From Palsa-883 sp963826975 (lineage in GTDB: Bacteria > Pseudomonadota > Alphaproteobacteria > Acetobacterales > Acetobacteraceae): 64,000 bases of DNA. The DNA is taken from positions 662,707 to 726,706 of the forward strand of contig CAWGZJ010000012.1 in NCBI GenBank assembly GCA_963826975.1, read 5' to 3'. The notes beneath the pieces are model-generated. The model saw only the letters and a program-made list of their open reading frames with translations, was not told the DNA's origin and searched no databases. The position numbers were made by a program, and so were the translations under genes. Shown in pieces: positions 1 through 8,318 of this stretch (position 1 is its first letter; each line of letters opens with the position of its first letter).

Positions 1-459
1 GCGTTCCGCCAGGCGGCGATACTCGCCGTGATCGCGATCACGGCCATCCTGTCCGTTGTGCTGCGCCGGGTGCGCGACGTGCTGCTGGTGCTGGCGCCGC
101 TGACGCTGTCGTCGTTGCTGACCCTGCTGGTCGCGGTGCTGCTGCCGCTGCCGCTGAACTACGCCAATATCATCGCACTGCCGCTGCTGCTGGGTGTCGG
201 CGTATCGTTCAACATCTACTTCGTGATGAACTGGCGCGCCGGGCGGACGCGGGTGCTGGGCTCGGCGACGGCCCGGGCGATCCTGTTCTCGGCACTGACC
301 ACCAGCACGGCATTCGGCTCGCTAGCACTGTCGGCACATCCCGGCACCGCGAGCATGGGCAAACTGCTGCTGATCAGCCTGGGCTGCACGCTGCTGGCCA
401 GCCTGGTGTTCATCCCGGCACTGCTGGCGTCGCTGCGGCCACCAGCGCCGGGTGGTTGA
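1..459 (+). CDS. hpnN: HpnN hopanoid transporter, C-terminal end (partial)
   Basis: The gene runs in from outside the window and stops at 457-459, leaving 152 codons. The fragment is hydrophobic with about four to five membrane segments. It carries the stretch PLNYANIIALPLLLGVGVSF followed by FVMNWRAG, and later ALTTSTAFGSLALS, which are typical of HpnN, the RND/MMPL-type inner-membrane protein that moves hopanoids to the outer membrane in alphaproteobacteria. The 5' part of the gene cannot be judged. Confidence 0.88.
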   Translation, partial: AFRQAAILAVIAITAILSVVLRRVRDVLLVLAPLTLSSLLTLLVAVLLPLPLNYANIIALPLLLGVGVSFNIYFVMNWRAGRTRVLGSATARAILFSALTTSTAFGSLALSAHPGTASMGKLLLISLGCTLLASLVFIPALLASLRPPAPGG

Positions 460-494
460 ACCTGCCGTTAACCTGGGGCTGCCAGGGTGGCGGC

Positions 495-905
495 ATGTGG
501 CTGGTGGTTGCCCTGCTTCTGCTGCTCGCGCGCCCGGCGGTTGCCCAACCGGCGGACTGTGCACCGGCTGCGCCGTCCGGCCTGGCGGCACCCGTCTCGG
601 TCGCACCTGTGCCGGCCACACCTGTACCAGCCACACCTGTACCGGTTCTGCCTCTGGCGATCGACATAGCGGGACGCCCCGGGGTGCCAAAAGGCGTCAG
701 CGGTCAGGCTTACATCGATGTGCCCATGGGCGCGCCGACCGTCACCGCATGCAACGACGATCCACCGCCACCGCCGCGTGACATCCTGCATGGCGAGCCG
801 GGGGACGTATTGGGCGGCCCGCCCGCCAACGTGCTGCGTGGCCGGCCATCACCCGACCTGCTGCGAGGACCCGGACGTCCGCACGTCGAGGTCGAGATGC
901 GCTGA
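495..905 (+). CDS. small secreted proline-rich protein, unknown function
   Basis: 136 residues from the ATG at 495, which starts directly with a signal peptide (MWLVVALLLLLARPAVAQ, likely cleavage after AQ). A TTG at 456, overlapping the hpnN stop, would add 13 residues in front and spoil the signal peptide. The mature part is rich in Pro, Val and Ala (repeated PVPATPVPATPVPV) and ends with a Gly/Pro/Arg-rich segment. It has no recognised domain. It lies just after hpnN and may be co-transcribed with it. Confidence 0.6.
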   Translation: MWLVVALLLLLARPAVAQPADCAPAAPSGLAAPVSVAPVPATPVPATPVPVLPLAIDIAGRPGVPKGVSGQAYIDVPMGAPTVTACNDDPPPPPRDILHGEPGDVLGGPPANVLRGRPSPDLLRGPGRPHVEVEMR

Positions 906-1015
906 CGCGATCCGCTTCCGCTGGCGCAGCACTACGTCGATGACCGTGCGCGCCGGATGCCTCGTTGTGGCTCGGCTGCTCGTGCTGCGCCGCCAGGCCG
1001 GGTGCGTTGATGAAA

Positions 1016-1600
1016 CTATTGTTGCGTTTTCGGAGCAGTTACCCCGATCATGTCGCCTTCGCGCACGATCGCGGCCAGTTGCGCCTCGCTCCAGTCCCCG
1101 GTGCCTGCCGGGCGCATCGGCAGCACCATCCAGCGATAATCCGCGGTCGAATCGACCACGGTCACCTTGGTGCCCTGCGGCAACACGGTGCCCCATTCGG
1201 CGATCAGACCGCGCGGATCGCGCACCGCGCGGGATCGGTAGGCGGCGGATTTGAACCAGTATGGCGGGTACCCCAGCACCGCGCGGGGGTAGCAACTGCA
1301 CAGCGTGCACACCACCAGGTGATGCAGGCCCGGCGCGTTCTGCAGGACGCCCAGCGGTGGCATGCCACGCATCGGGATGCCCAGCATTTCCGCGGCCTTG
1401 CTGCCATCTTCCAGCAGCAGCGCGCGATACTCGGGATCGGTCCAGGCCCGCGCAACCATGCGCGCGCCCTGCCCCGGGGAGGCGCGATCGGTGATGGCGA
1501 TGCGCTCGGCGATCTCCGCTGTCGAGGCGATCCCCTTGTCGGCGAGCAGTTTTCGCACTGCCACCAGCAGGCGCGTGCCGTCGGTTTCCTGGAGCGTCAT
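1016..1600 (-). CDS. nitrile hydratase alpha / thiocyanate hydrolase gamma-like subunit (Co type)
   Basis: 194 residues. The metal-binding claw CTLCSC is at residues 98-103 (Cys98, Cys101, Cys103); the Thr after the first Cys is the signature of the cobalt rather than the iron class. Downstream WFKSAAYRSRAVRDPR is also typical. Family members hydrate nitriles to amides, or hydrolyse thiocyanate when built from three subunits. The ATG at 1600 overlaps the stop of the upstream gene as ATGA, implying translational coupling. An in-frame ATG five codons earlier (1615) is possible. It is the third gene of the operon; no separate activator gene is visible nearby. The substrate cannot be told from sequence. 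Confidence 0.85.
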   Translation of the reverse strand: MTLQETDGTRLLVAVRKLLADKGIASTAEIAERIAITDRASPGQGARMVARAWTDPEYRALLLEDGSKAAEMLGIPMRGMPPLGVLQNAPGLHHLVVCTLCSCYPRAVLGYPPYWFKSAAYRSRAVRDPRGLIAEWGTVLPQGTKVTVVDSTADYRWMVLPMRPAGTGDWSEAQLAAIVREGDMIGVTAPKTQQ

Positions 1601-1920
1601 GCCGGTTCCAGCCATTGCTCGAAAATCTCCACCAGCATGTCGTCGCCGGGATTGTCCCCCGGATTGTTCGCCCCTTTGTCCCTTGGGCGCGCGTCCGGCC
1701 AGATTGCCGCCTGCTCGAAGCGCACGTGGTACAGCGCGCGCGGTGGCGCCGGGCGGGCGAATGCCAGGTCCTCCGGGTTCTTGAATGCCCCGAGCGCGCG
1801 AACCACCGTGCCGTGCGCGCCACGCACGTAATGCGGCGTGCGGATATGCACCGGTCCTCGGGTTTCCGGCCAATCGTTACGCACTTGCACGCGCGTGCCT
1901 GGGGCGAACGCGGCCATCAT
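1597..1920 (-). CDS. nitrile hydratase beta subunit, C-terminal half as separate protein
   Basis: 107 residues with the SH3-like barrel of the nitrile hydratase beta C-terminus: FAPGTRVQVRNDWPETRGPV, HIRTPHYVRGAHGTVV, and ALYHVRFEQAAIW. In ordinary nitrile hydratase this is the second half of one beta chain of about 220 residues. Here it is its own gene, as in the alpha subunit of thiocyanate hydrolase (ScnA). It overlaps both neighbours by 4 bp (ATGA), so the three subunits are probably made in fixed ratio. Confidence 0.85.
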   Translation of the reverse strand: MMAAFAPGTRVQVRNDWPETRGPVHIRTPHYVRGAHGTVVRALGAFKNPEDLAFARPAPPRALYHVRFEQAAIWPDARPRDKGANNPGDNPGDDMLVEIFEQWLEPA

Positions 1921-2225
1921 TCGCGTTCCAGCGCAGCGGTCAGTTCGGCTTCGGTGATGACGCCCTTGCGCAACAGGTTGTCGGTGATCGAGCGGATCCA
2001 GCGCTGGTAGTAGGTCAGGCGATGGTAGTCGGCCTCGGGGATCGCCTCGATCCCGCGCCGCAGTTCGTCCACCGTCATCACGTTCTTCATGCCGAGAACC
2101 TGGCGCAGCGCATCGACCTCCTTGTCGAAGTCGTTCAGCGCGTGCGGGGCGGTGTCCACCTGCTCGCAGATGTATTTCGATACGCCGCCCATATCGTGAT
2201 GGGCGCGGGGGGTTTCGTTGTCCAT
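1917..2225 (-). CDS. nitrile hydratase beta subunit, N-terminal half as separate protein
   Basis: 102 residues, first gene of the three-gene operon. It begins with HHDMGGVSKYICEQV and continues with a helical segment TVDELRRGIEAIP and YYQRWIRSITDNLLRKGVIT, matching the N-terminal part of nitrile hydratase beta and ScnB. A nitrile hydratase accessory protein also resembles this half, but those lack the HDxGG opening, so a structural subunit is more likely. Gene order N-half, C-half, alpha equals scnB-scnA-scnC of thiocyanate hydrolase. Confidence 0.8.
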   Translation of the reverse strand: MDNETPRAHHDMGGVSKYICEQVDTAPHALNDFDKEVDALRQVLGMKNVMTVDELRRGIEAIPEADYHRLTYYQRWIRSITDNLLRKGVITEAELTAALERE

Positions 2226-2428
2226 GGGCTGAGAATAGCGCCGGCCTGTGGGCTTGGCGATCCGGTTATCGGCGTGGTAGCGCGATGAGCAGCCCGATAT
2301 ATGCGGTAATGCGCGACCGTCATACGTAGGACAGGTCCGAGGCCAGCCGGCTACCCGACGTTGAGGGTCGGGCCATCTCTGCTACAATCGAGCGTCCAAA
2401 TCACCAAAAACAGCAGGAGGACTCCTCC

Positions 2429-2809
2429 ATGACCGAAGTCGCTGGCTATCACGCCCATGTCTACTTCAACCCCGCTACCCGATCGGTCGCCGAGCAGTTG
2501 CGCGACACCATCGCGGGCAAATTCACCGTCGAACTCGGCCGCTTCAGCGACGACCCGATCGGTCCGCACCCGATCTCGCAGTTCAACGTCATCTTCCGGG
2601 CCGAGGAATTCCAAAGCATCGTGCCCTGGCTGATGCTGAACCGTGAGGGGCTCGACGTTCTTGTCCACCCGCTGACTGAAAGTTCCTACGACGACCACAG
2701 CAAGAATGCGCTGTGGCTGGGCACGCCGGTGGCGGTGCGGCTCGAAAAGCTGTCTCGGCCGGGCTATCGGCCCGATTTGCTGCCGACTGCCTCGGCCCAG
2801 CCGGCCTGA
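2429..2809 (+). CDS. DOPA 4,5-dioxygenase family protein
   Basis: 126 residues, cytoplasmic. The family pattern is clear: an early YHAHVYF, then GPHPISQFNVIF, and VLVHPLTESSYDDH near the end; these His residues are the expected metal ligands. The family covers extradiol-type dioxygenases related to DOPA dioxygenase; the bacterial members are mostly of unknown substrate. A strong ribosome site (AGGAGG) lies 9 bases before the ATG. It is a single gene, divergent from the nitrile-hydratase-like operon. Confidence 0.85.
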   Translation: MTEVAGYHAHVYFNPATRSVAEQLRDTIAGKFTVELGRFSDDPIGPHPISQFNVIFRAEEFQSIVPWLMLNREGLDVLVHPLTESSYDDHSKNALWLGTPVAVRLEKLSRPGYRPDLLPTASAQPA

Positions 2810-2863
2810 CGGCTGCGATCGGCGGACTTCTAGGCAGCTGCTTCAGACGGCACTCGGCGGCGC

Positions 2864-3550
2864 TCAGTTGCCCACGGCCTCGCCCGGCAGCGTGCCCCAG
2901 AACTCGTCGCGCCGCAGCCAGCCGCGGTAGTCGTCGACCTGCACCTGACACCAGTCGGCTTTTGCCGCACAGGAACGGATGCGGCCGATCACGCCGACGT
3001 TGAGGATCGCCACGGCGCTCGATTTGTCGTCCGGGTCATGCCGCAAGTTGCGGTCGGCGCCGGTCACCACGAAATCGCGGCGGCCCATCACCATGACCTC
3101 CTGCACCCAGCCGCGCACCCCGTCCGCGTCGCGGATCAGCCGCCAGATATCGAACTCCCGCTCGATCTCCACCGGCAGGTCGCGCCGCTGGTAGACCCAC
3201 TCGATCTGGTAGCGTTCGCCCGGGCCGGCGCGGAGATTGACCTGCGCGGCGCGTAACGACACGAAGCGTGGGATCGGCAGGCCGCTGTTGCTGCCCTTGT
3301 TCGGATCTTGCGGCGGTGGCGCCGGTTTGGCCGATTGCGGCTTGGCCGGAAGCGGAGGCGCAGGTGGCGCCGGCGGCGGAGGAAGCGGCAAGGCGACGCT
3401 GGCCGGCGGTGCCTTCATGGCGTGCGCCGAACCGTGCGCCCGCACCACCGGCGTTGCGCCGGGGCTATGCCCCCATGCCGGCGTCATCGCCATCAGCAGC
3501 AAGCCAAGCGCTGCCAGGCGAAGACCGGACATCGGGACCGCAACGGACAT
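2864..3550 (-). CDS. secreted SH3-domain protein
   Basis: 228 residues from ATG 3550. It has a signal peptide (LRLAALGLLLMAMTPAWG), a proline-rich linker (runs of PPPPAPPAPPLP) at about residues 55-80, then two bacterial SH3 domains: the first opens with SLRAAQVNLRAGPGERY, the second covers the last 70 residues and ends GWLRRDEFWG. Such proteins act in the periplasm and probably bind cell wall. The frame stays open upstream of 3550, but the signal peptide fixes the start. Confidence 0.82.
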   Translation of the reverse strand: MSVAVPMSGLRLAALGLLLMAMTPAWGHSPGATPVVRAHGSAHAMKAPPASVALPLPPPPAPPAPPLPAKPQSAKPAPPPQDPNKGSNSGLPIPRFVSLRAAQVNLRAGPGERYQIEWVYQRRDLPVEIEREFDIWRLIRDADGVRGWVQEVMVMGRRDFVVTGADRNLRHDPDDKSSAVAILNVGVIGRIRSCAAKADWCQVQVDDYRGWLRRDEFWGTLPGEAVGN

Positions 3551-3594
3551 GCTGACTGCGTGCCAAGTCAGCGCCGTGGTGGTCAAGCGTCGGC

Positions 3595-3975
3595 TCAGAT
3601 TGCCACGAACTGGCCGGTGCCGACCTCGGACAGGAAGGTGACCACGCCAGCGACCCGAACCCCGGGATACAGCGGGGCCGAGTCCAGCGCCTCGGCGCGC
3701 AGTCCCGCCTCGCAGGCGATCAACCCAATGTCCATCGCGGTGGCGGCGTCGCGCAACTCGTCCAGACCGGCGACGCCCGCCGCCTTGATCCGCGCATCGC
3801 GATCGGCCTCGGTCAGGCCCGACCAATCCGCCAGCAGCGCGTGGCAGCCGGCGTTGGTGGCGAAGATCACCACGCGCCGCCCGATCGAGGCAGCGCCGGT
3901 CGCCAGCACGAAAGCGTAGTGCGCGCGGTCATGTGCGCCGGACAGCAGCAGGATGCCGAGCGGGTCAGACGGCAC
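3595..3975 (-). CDS. DsrE/DsrF-like family protein
   Basis: 126 residues with an N-terminal Rossmann-like strand (LGILLLSGAHDRAHYAFVLATGAA) and the layout of the DsrE/DsrF sulfur-carrier fold. The Cys of EAGLRAEALDS-type members is present in the preceding LIACEAGL. Its start overlaps the end of moeB by 11 bp, so the two are one operon. The pairing suggests a role in sulfur handling linked to the MoeB/ThiF adenylyltransferase; this is inference. Confidence 0.75.
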   Translation of the reverse strand: MPSDPLGILLLSGAHDRAHYAFVLATGAASIGRRVVIFATNAGCHALLADWSGLTEADRDARIKAAGVAGLDELRDAATAMDIGLIACEAGLRAEALDSAPLYPGVRVAGVVTFLSEVGTGQFVAI

Positions 3976-4783
3976 AGGCGGGCGCCGTCACGTCGCGGTG
4001 CGCCGACAGATCCTTGATCGTTGCCCGCGGCCCGCACAGTGCACAGTGTGGGTCGGCCCGCAGCCGCACGGTGCGGAAGCGGCTGGCCAACGCGTCCCAG
4101 ATCAGCAGCCTGCCGGCGAGCGACTCGCCGATGCCGAGGATCTCCTTCAGCACCTCGGTTGCCTGCAAGGTGCCCATCACGCCGGTGACGGCGCCCAGTA
4201 CGCCGGCCTCGCTGCAGGTCGGCACGGTCCCCTCGGGCGGCGCCTCGGCATACAGGCAGCGGTAGCATGGGCCGCCGGCATGCGGCTTGAACACTGAGAG
4301 CTGCCCCTCGAAGCGCAGCACGGCGGCGGAGACCAGCGTGCGGCGCGCCAGTACGCAGGCGTCGGCCACCAGGAAGCGGGTGGCGAAGTTGTCGGTGCCG
4401 TCGCACACTAGGTCGTAGCGCTCGATCAGCGACAGCGCGTTGTCCGCGTTCAGGCGGAATGCGTGCGGTTCGATCCGCACGCCGGGGTTGATCGCGCCCG
4501 CTGCGACCGCCGCCGACTCCACCTTGGGCACGCCGATCCGCGCGGTAGTATGGGCGATCTGGCGCTGCAGGTTGGACAGCTCCACGCGGTCGTCGTCGAC
4601 GACGCCGATGGTGCCGATCCCCGCCGCCGCCAGATACAGCACGAGCGGGCTGCCCAGCCCCCCGGCGCCCACCACCAGCACCCGCGCGGCTTTCAGCTTC
4701 GCCTGGCCGGTGCCCCCCACCTCATTCAGCAGGATGTGGCGCGAGTAGCGGCGGATTTCGTCTTCGCTGAAGTCGAGGTCCAT
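3965..4783 (-). CDS. moeB: MoeB/ThiF-type sulfur-carrier adenylyltransferase
   Basis: 272 residues. ATP-binding GAGGLGS is at 39-45, the acidic turn VVDDDRVELSNLQRQ at 61-75, and CDGTDNFATR at 127-136. Zinc Cys pairs are at 173/176 (CYRC) and 247/250 (CALC), and a candidate active-site Cys is at 190 (TCSEAG). The enzyme adenylates the C-terminal Gly of a ubiquitin-like sulfur carrier (MoaD or ThiS). It has no rhodanese domain. The start is the ATG at 4783; the frame is open upstream but that part has no family similarity. It is divergent from queC with about 100 bp between them. Confidence 0.9.
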   Translation of the reverse strand: MDLDFSEDEIRRYSRHILLNEVGGTGQAKLKAARVLVVGAGGLGSPLVLYLAAAGIGTIGVVDDDRVELSNLQRQIAHTTARIGVPKVESAAVAAGAINPGVRIEPHAFRLNADNALSLIERYDLVCDGTDNFATRFLVADACVLARRTLVSAAVLRFEGQLSVFKPHAGGPCYRCLYAEAPPEGTVPTCSEAGVLGAVTGVMGTLQATEVLKEILGIGESLAGRLLIWDALASRFRTVRLRADPHCALCGPRATIKDLSAHRDVTAPACAV

Positions 4784-4887
4784 GGCTGTTGGTTTCCAGT
4801 GGCCTGCTGATCGCCCCCCGCCTATCTCTGGGGTTCGCCGCAGGCGGCAGTGAACTTCGGGGACGGGACCCAGGATATAGTGCGGCG

Positions 4888-5628
4888 ATGACGGAAGACA
4901 GAGAAGCGGGACAGGACGGCGCGCTGGTGCTGTTCTCCGGCGGCCAGGACAGCGCGACCTGCCTGGCCTGGGCGCTGGCGCGGTATCGCCATGTCGAGAC
5001 GGTGGGCTTCGCCTACGGCCAGCGCCACGCCGTGGAACTGACCTGCCGCGCGCCGGTACGTGCCGGCCTTGCGGCGATGGCCGGCTGGAGCGGTCGGCTC
5101 GGCGAGGATCACATCGTCGAGATGACCTCGGGCCTGGCCTCGGTCGGCACCACCGCGCTGACCAGCGAGACGGCAATCGAGATGACCGCGGAGGGACTGC
5201 CCAACACCTTCGTGCCCGGCCGCAACCTGCTGTTCCTGACCTACACCGCTGCCATCGCCTGGCGGCGCGGGTTGCGGCGGATCATCGCCGGGATGTGCGA
5301 GACCGACTACTCCGGCTACCCCGACTGCCGCGACGATACGATCAAGGCGATGCAGCTTGCGCTGAACCTTGGGATGCAGCGCCGCTTCGTGCTGGAGACG
5401 CCGCTGATGTGGCGCGACAAGGCGGCGACATGGGAGCTGGCGTGGACGTTGGGTGGACCGGGGTTGGTGGAGCTGATTCGTGAGGCCACGCACAGCTGCT
5501 ACCTGGGCGACCGGACGCACCGGCATGATTGGGGATATGGGTGCGGGACGTGCCCGGCGTGCGAGTTGCGCGCGTCGGGGTGGCAGCGCTGGCGGGCGGC
5601 TCTTGCCAGCAACGCTGCCCCGGGTTGA
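4888..5628 (+). CDS. queC: 7-cyano-7-deazaguanine synthase QueC
   Basis: 246 residues from ATG 4888. The PP-loop ATPase motif SGGQDS is at 17-22. The zinc site near the C-terminus uses Cys204, Cys219, Cys222 and Cys225 (HSCYLG, YGCGTCPAC). NTFVPGRNLLFL and CETDYSGYPDCR are typical of QueC. It converts 7-carboxy-7-deazaguanine, ammonia and ATP to preQ0 in queuosine synthesis. Other queuosine genes are not in the window. Confidence 0.93.
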   Translation: MTEDREAGQDGALVLFSGGQDSATCLAWALARYRHVETVGFAYGQRHAVELTCRAPVRAGLAAMAGWSGRLGEDHIVEMTSGLASVGTTALTSETAIEMTAEGLPNTFVPGRNLLFLTYTAAIAWRRGLRRIIAGMCETDYSGYPDCRDDTIKAMQLALNLGMQRRFVLETPLMWRDKAATWELAWTLGGPGLVELIREATHSCYLGDRTHRHDWGYGCGTCPACELRASGWQRWRAALASNAAPG

Positions 5629-5659
5629 TACGTCGGCCGCGACCGTCGGGAGACATTTT

Positions 5660-6037
5660 ATGAGGCTCAACGCGCTAACCCTCGCCGCCACTCTGGCCGT
5701 CGCGCTAAGCGGCAGCGGCACCGCCGCGCAGGCGCAACAGGCGGTCAGCCTACACGCACGCACCGCCGGCGACCTGGCCGAGATGTGCAGCGCCAACCCG
5801 CGGGACCCGACCGGCCCGGCGCGCCTGAACTACTGCGATGGCTTTGCGCAGGGGGCGGTCGACGTCGAACTCCTGCATGCCGGCGGGACCAAGCCGTTCT
5901 GCATCACCCCGGGCACCAAGCGCGAGGTGACGCTGCACGAATTCGCCAGTTGGGTCCGTGCGGTTCCGTCGCGCGAGTCCGACGGCGCCACCAGCGGGTT
6001 GTTCCATTTCCTGGCCGAGCGGTATCCCTGCAAGTAG
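5660..6037 (+). CDS. secreted Rap1a/Tai-like protein
   Basis: 125 residues with a signal peptide (ending near AAQAQQ) and four Cys residues placed as in the Rap1a/Tai immunity-protein fold: EMCSAN, NYCDGFAQGAVD, KPFCITPG and the C-terminal FLAERYPCK. The fold is also found in periplasmic proteins with no toxin partner, and none is seen here, so an immunity role is unproven. The last codons lie in a 23-bp tandem duplication. Confidence 0.72.
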   Translation: MRLNALTLAATLAVALSGSGTAAQAQQAVSLHARTAGDLAEMCSANPRDPTGPARLNYCDGFAQGAVDVELLHAGGTKPFCITPGTKREVTLHEFASWVRAVPSRESDGATSGLFHFLAERYPCK

Positions 6038-6066
6038 CCGCGCGGTATCCCTGCAAATAGCCGCGC
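6021..6066 (+). repeat. 23-bp tandem duplication over a stop codon
   Basis: Two adjacent 23-bp units (6021-6043 and 6044-6066) differ at one base. The first encodes the RYPCK end and stop codon of the Rap1a-like gene; the second repeats the same coding end just outside the gene. Confidence 0.85.
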
Positions 6067-6138
6067 GCTGGCCTTGCGGACGACCCGGCGACCAACTTGA
6101 ATGTGCCGAGAAGCAATCAACAACGGGGGGCAACGCAC

Positions 6139-6912
6139 GTGGGCAAGCTGACGGGCAAGATCGCCTGGGTCACCGGGGCCGGCAGCGGCATCGGTGAGGC
6201 CGCGGCGCTGGCACTGGCCGAGGAAGGCGCCACGCTGGTGCTGACCGGGCGTCGCCCCGGGCCGTTGCAGGATGTCGCCGCGCGCATCCGTGCGGCGGGA
6301 AACACCACCGGCGCGGCGGCGCATGTGCAGCCGGCCGATCTGATGCTGTCGCCTCAGGTGCTGAAGGTGGGTGCCTTCATCAAGGACACGCTGGGGCGGC
6401 TGGACATCCTGGTGAACAACGCCGGACTGAACATCACGGACCGGCACTGGAACAAGCTGACACCGGCGGGGATTGACGAACTGGTGCACGGCAACCTGTC
6501 GGCGGCGCTGTATTGCGTGACCGTTGCGCTGCCGATGATGCGCGCACAGCAGGACGGCGTGCTGATCCACACCTCGTCGATGGCCGGGCGCTTCATCGGC
6601 GGGTTTTCCGGTCCGATCTACACCGCGGCGAAGCATGGCGTGGTGGCGATGAGCCACTCGATCAACATGGAGGAATGCGTCAACGGCATCCGCTCCACGG
6701 TGTTCCTGCCGGGTGAGGTGGCGACGCCGATTCTGGACAAGCGGCCGAACCCGGTGGGCCCGGAGGCGCGTGCGCGCATGGTGCAGGCGGCGGATTGCGG
6801 CGACCTGATCCGCTACATTGCCTGCCTGCCCAGGCATGTCGTGATGAGCGAGGTGATGCTGGCGCCCACCTGGAACCGCAGCTACGTCGCGAACCTGGAA
6901 CGTAAACTCTGA
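6139..6912 (+). CDS. short-chain dehydrogenase/reductase
   Basis: 257 residues from GTG 6139, which follows a G-rich ribosome site (ACGGGGGG). Nucleotide-binding GAGSGIGE is at 13-20, NNAG at 93-96, catalytic Ser in TSSMAG at about 146, and Tyr161/Lys165 in YTAAK. LTGRR after the second strand suggests NADP preference. The substrate is unknown. It stands 85 bp before an AhpD-like gene on the same strand. Confidence 0.88.
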   Translation: MGKLTGKIAWVTGAGSGIGEAAALALAEEGATLVLTGRRPGPLQDVAARIRAAGNTTGAAAHVQPADLMLSPQVLKVGAFIKDTLGRLDILVNNAGLNITDRHWNKLTPAGIDELVHGNLSAALYCVTVALPMMRAQQDGVLIHTSSMAGRFIGGFSGPIYTAAKHGVVAMSHSINMEECVNGIRSTVFLPGEVATPILDKRPNPVGPEARARMVQAADCGDLIRYIACLPRHVVMSEVMLAPTWNRSYVANLERKL

Positions 6913-6997
6913 GTGTCCGCGCGAGTGGGGTTTCCCTTCTGGATCGTATGGGTCAGAAATCGGACCGATGCCACACGCGCAGCAGGGGGATCGTACC

Positions 6998-7579
6998 ATG
7001 CCGCAGCCCGATCATATCTCCAAACTGGGTGTCCCCGATCCGTCCACGCTAGACGACGACCTGCAGGCTATCTGGCGGAAATGCGTGGAGAAGCTCGGCT
7101 TTGTCCCGAACGTCTACAACGCCTTCAGCTTGAAGCCGCAACGGCTGCGCAACTTCATGGCGATGTACAACGAGATCATGCTGTCGGAGTCGGGCCTGTC
7201 GAAACTCGAACGCGAAATGATCGCGGTCGTGGTTTCCTCGGCGAACCGCTGCTACTACTGCCTGGTGGCGCATGGTGCGGCTGTGCGCATGTTGTCCGGC
7301 GACCCCGAGTTGGGTGAGATGATGGCGTTGAACTATCGCGTGGCCGAACTGGACCCGCGGCAACGCGCGATGCTGGACTACGCCTGGAAGATGACGACGA
7401 CGCCCTGGCTGATCGACGACGCGGATCGTGCGGCGCTGAAGCAGGTTGGCCTGTCGCAGGCCGACATGTTCGACCTGAACGAGACCGTTGCGTTCTTCAA
7501 CCTGTCGAACCGCATGGCATCCGGCACCGATATGATGCCGAACCGCGAATACCACGGCGCCGCGCGAACCAAATCGTAA
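6998..7579 (+). CDS. AhpD-like / peroxidase-related carboxymuconolactone decarboxylase family protein
   Basis: 193 residues from ATG 6998 with an AGGGGGA ribosome site upstream. The redox motif CYYCLVAH has Cys85, Cys88 and His92 in AhpD spacing, preceded by the conserved Glu of LEREMIAVVVS. The length and the DPRQRAMLDYAWKMT segment match the uncharacterised peroxidase-related subfamily. Likely a cytoplasmic alkylhydroperoxidase. A strong terminator hairpin follows 11 bp after the stop. Confidence 0.85.
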   Translation: MPQPDHISKLGVPDPSTLDDDLQAIWRKCVEKLGFVPNVYNAFSLKPQRLRNFMAMYNEIMLSESGLSKLEREMIAVVVSSANRCYYCLVAHGAAVRMLSGDPELGEMMALNYRVAELDPRQRAMLDYAWKMTTTPWLIDDADRAALKQVGLSQADMFDLNETVAFFNLSNRMASGTDMMPNREYHGAARTKS

Positions 7580-7590
7580 CGGATGGAAAC

Positions 7591-7649
7591 GTAGGGCGGA
7601 AAAGCCGTGCCCCCGGATCAAGGCCGGGGGCACGGCTTTTCCGCCCTAC
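7591..7649. terminator. 26-bp perfect hairpin, likely bidirectional terminator
   Basis: A perfect inverted repeat with arms at 7591-7616 and 7624-7649 and a 7-base loop, placed between the end of the AhpD-like gene and the convergent FMN-reductase gene. The arms contain A4 and T4 runs, so the structure could end transcription from either side. Confidence 0.8.
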
Positions 7650-7666
7650 GGACCGGTGCAGTCCCC

Positions 7667-8224
7667 TCAGCGCAGCTTTTCGATCCACGCCTTGAACGCG
7701 GTCAGCATTGTTCCCAGGAAATCCCGCGTGGCCTGGTCGGTCAGCTTGCCCTCGGCGTCGAATTTGCTCGTTGCGCCGCCGATCATCACCTCCGGCCGGT
7801 TTAGCATGTGCGCATTGAGGAAGATGAACATCTGCCGCAGGTGATATTGCGCCCGCGCCGTGCCCAGCGCGCCGCCGCTCGCCCCCATTAGCGCGATCGG
7901 CTTGCCGTCGAATGGCTGCTCTGGCGGGCGCGATGCCCAATCGATCGCGTTCTTCAACACCCCCGAGGTCGAATAGTTGTACTCCGGCGTCGCCAGCAGC
8001 AGCCCGTCCGCGGCCTTGATGCGCGCGCGCAGATCCGCAACGACCGGCGGGAAGCTCTGCACCTTCACGTCCTCGTTGTACAGCGGGATCGGCGCGATAT
8101 CGAAGATGTCGATCGTCATGCCGGCAGGCGCCAGCTCCTTCGCCGCCCGCAGCGCCGCCGCGTTGAAGGACCCGAGGCGCAGGCTGCCGGCGATTCCGAC
8201 TATCTTCAGCGTTCCGTCGCTCAT
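7667..8224 (-). CDS. NADPH-dependent FMN reductase family protein
   Basis: 185 residues with a flavodoxin-like fold. The phosphate-binding loop GSLRLGSFNAA is at about 13-23, and the flavin-binding PEYNYSTSGVLKNAIDW is in the middle, as in chromate/quinone reductases of the ArsH/YieF/WrbA group. Such enzymes reduce quinones, azo dyes or metals with NAD(P)H. It is convergent with the AhpD-like gene and lies upstream of the broken MFS gene on the same strand. Confidence 0.88.
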   Translation of the reverse strand: MSDGTLKIVGIAGSLRLGSFNAAALRAAKELAPAGMTIDIFDIAPIPLYNEDVKVQSFPPVVADLRARIKAADGLLLATPEYNYSTSGVLKNAIDWASRPPEQPFDGKPIALMGASGGALGTARAQYHLRQMFIFLNAHMLNRPEVMIGGATSKFDAEGKLTDQATRDFLGTMLTAFKAWIEKLR

Positions 8225-8279
8225 GATCTGCTTTCCTTTCGATCGTCGATGCTCCGCGTATCACGCGCCCCCAGCCCTG

Positions 8280-8315
8280 AACAACTGGGCATCGAACAAC
8301 TGGGCATCGAACAAC
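8280..8315 (+). repeat. 15-bp direct repeat, 2.4 copies
   Basis: Unit AACAACTGGGCATCG occurs at 8280-8294 and 8295-8309, followed by a partial third copy. It is intergenic, between the FMN reductase start and the MFS stop. Confidence 0.8.
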
Positions 8316-8318
8316 AAC

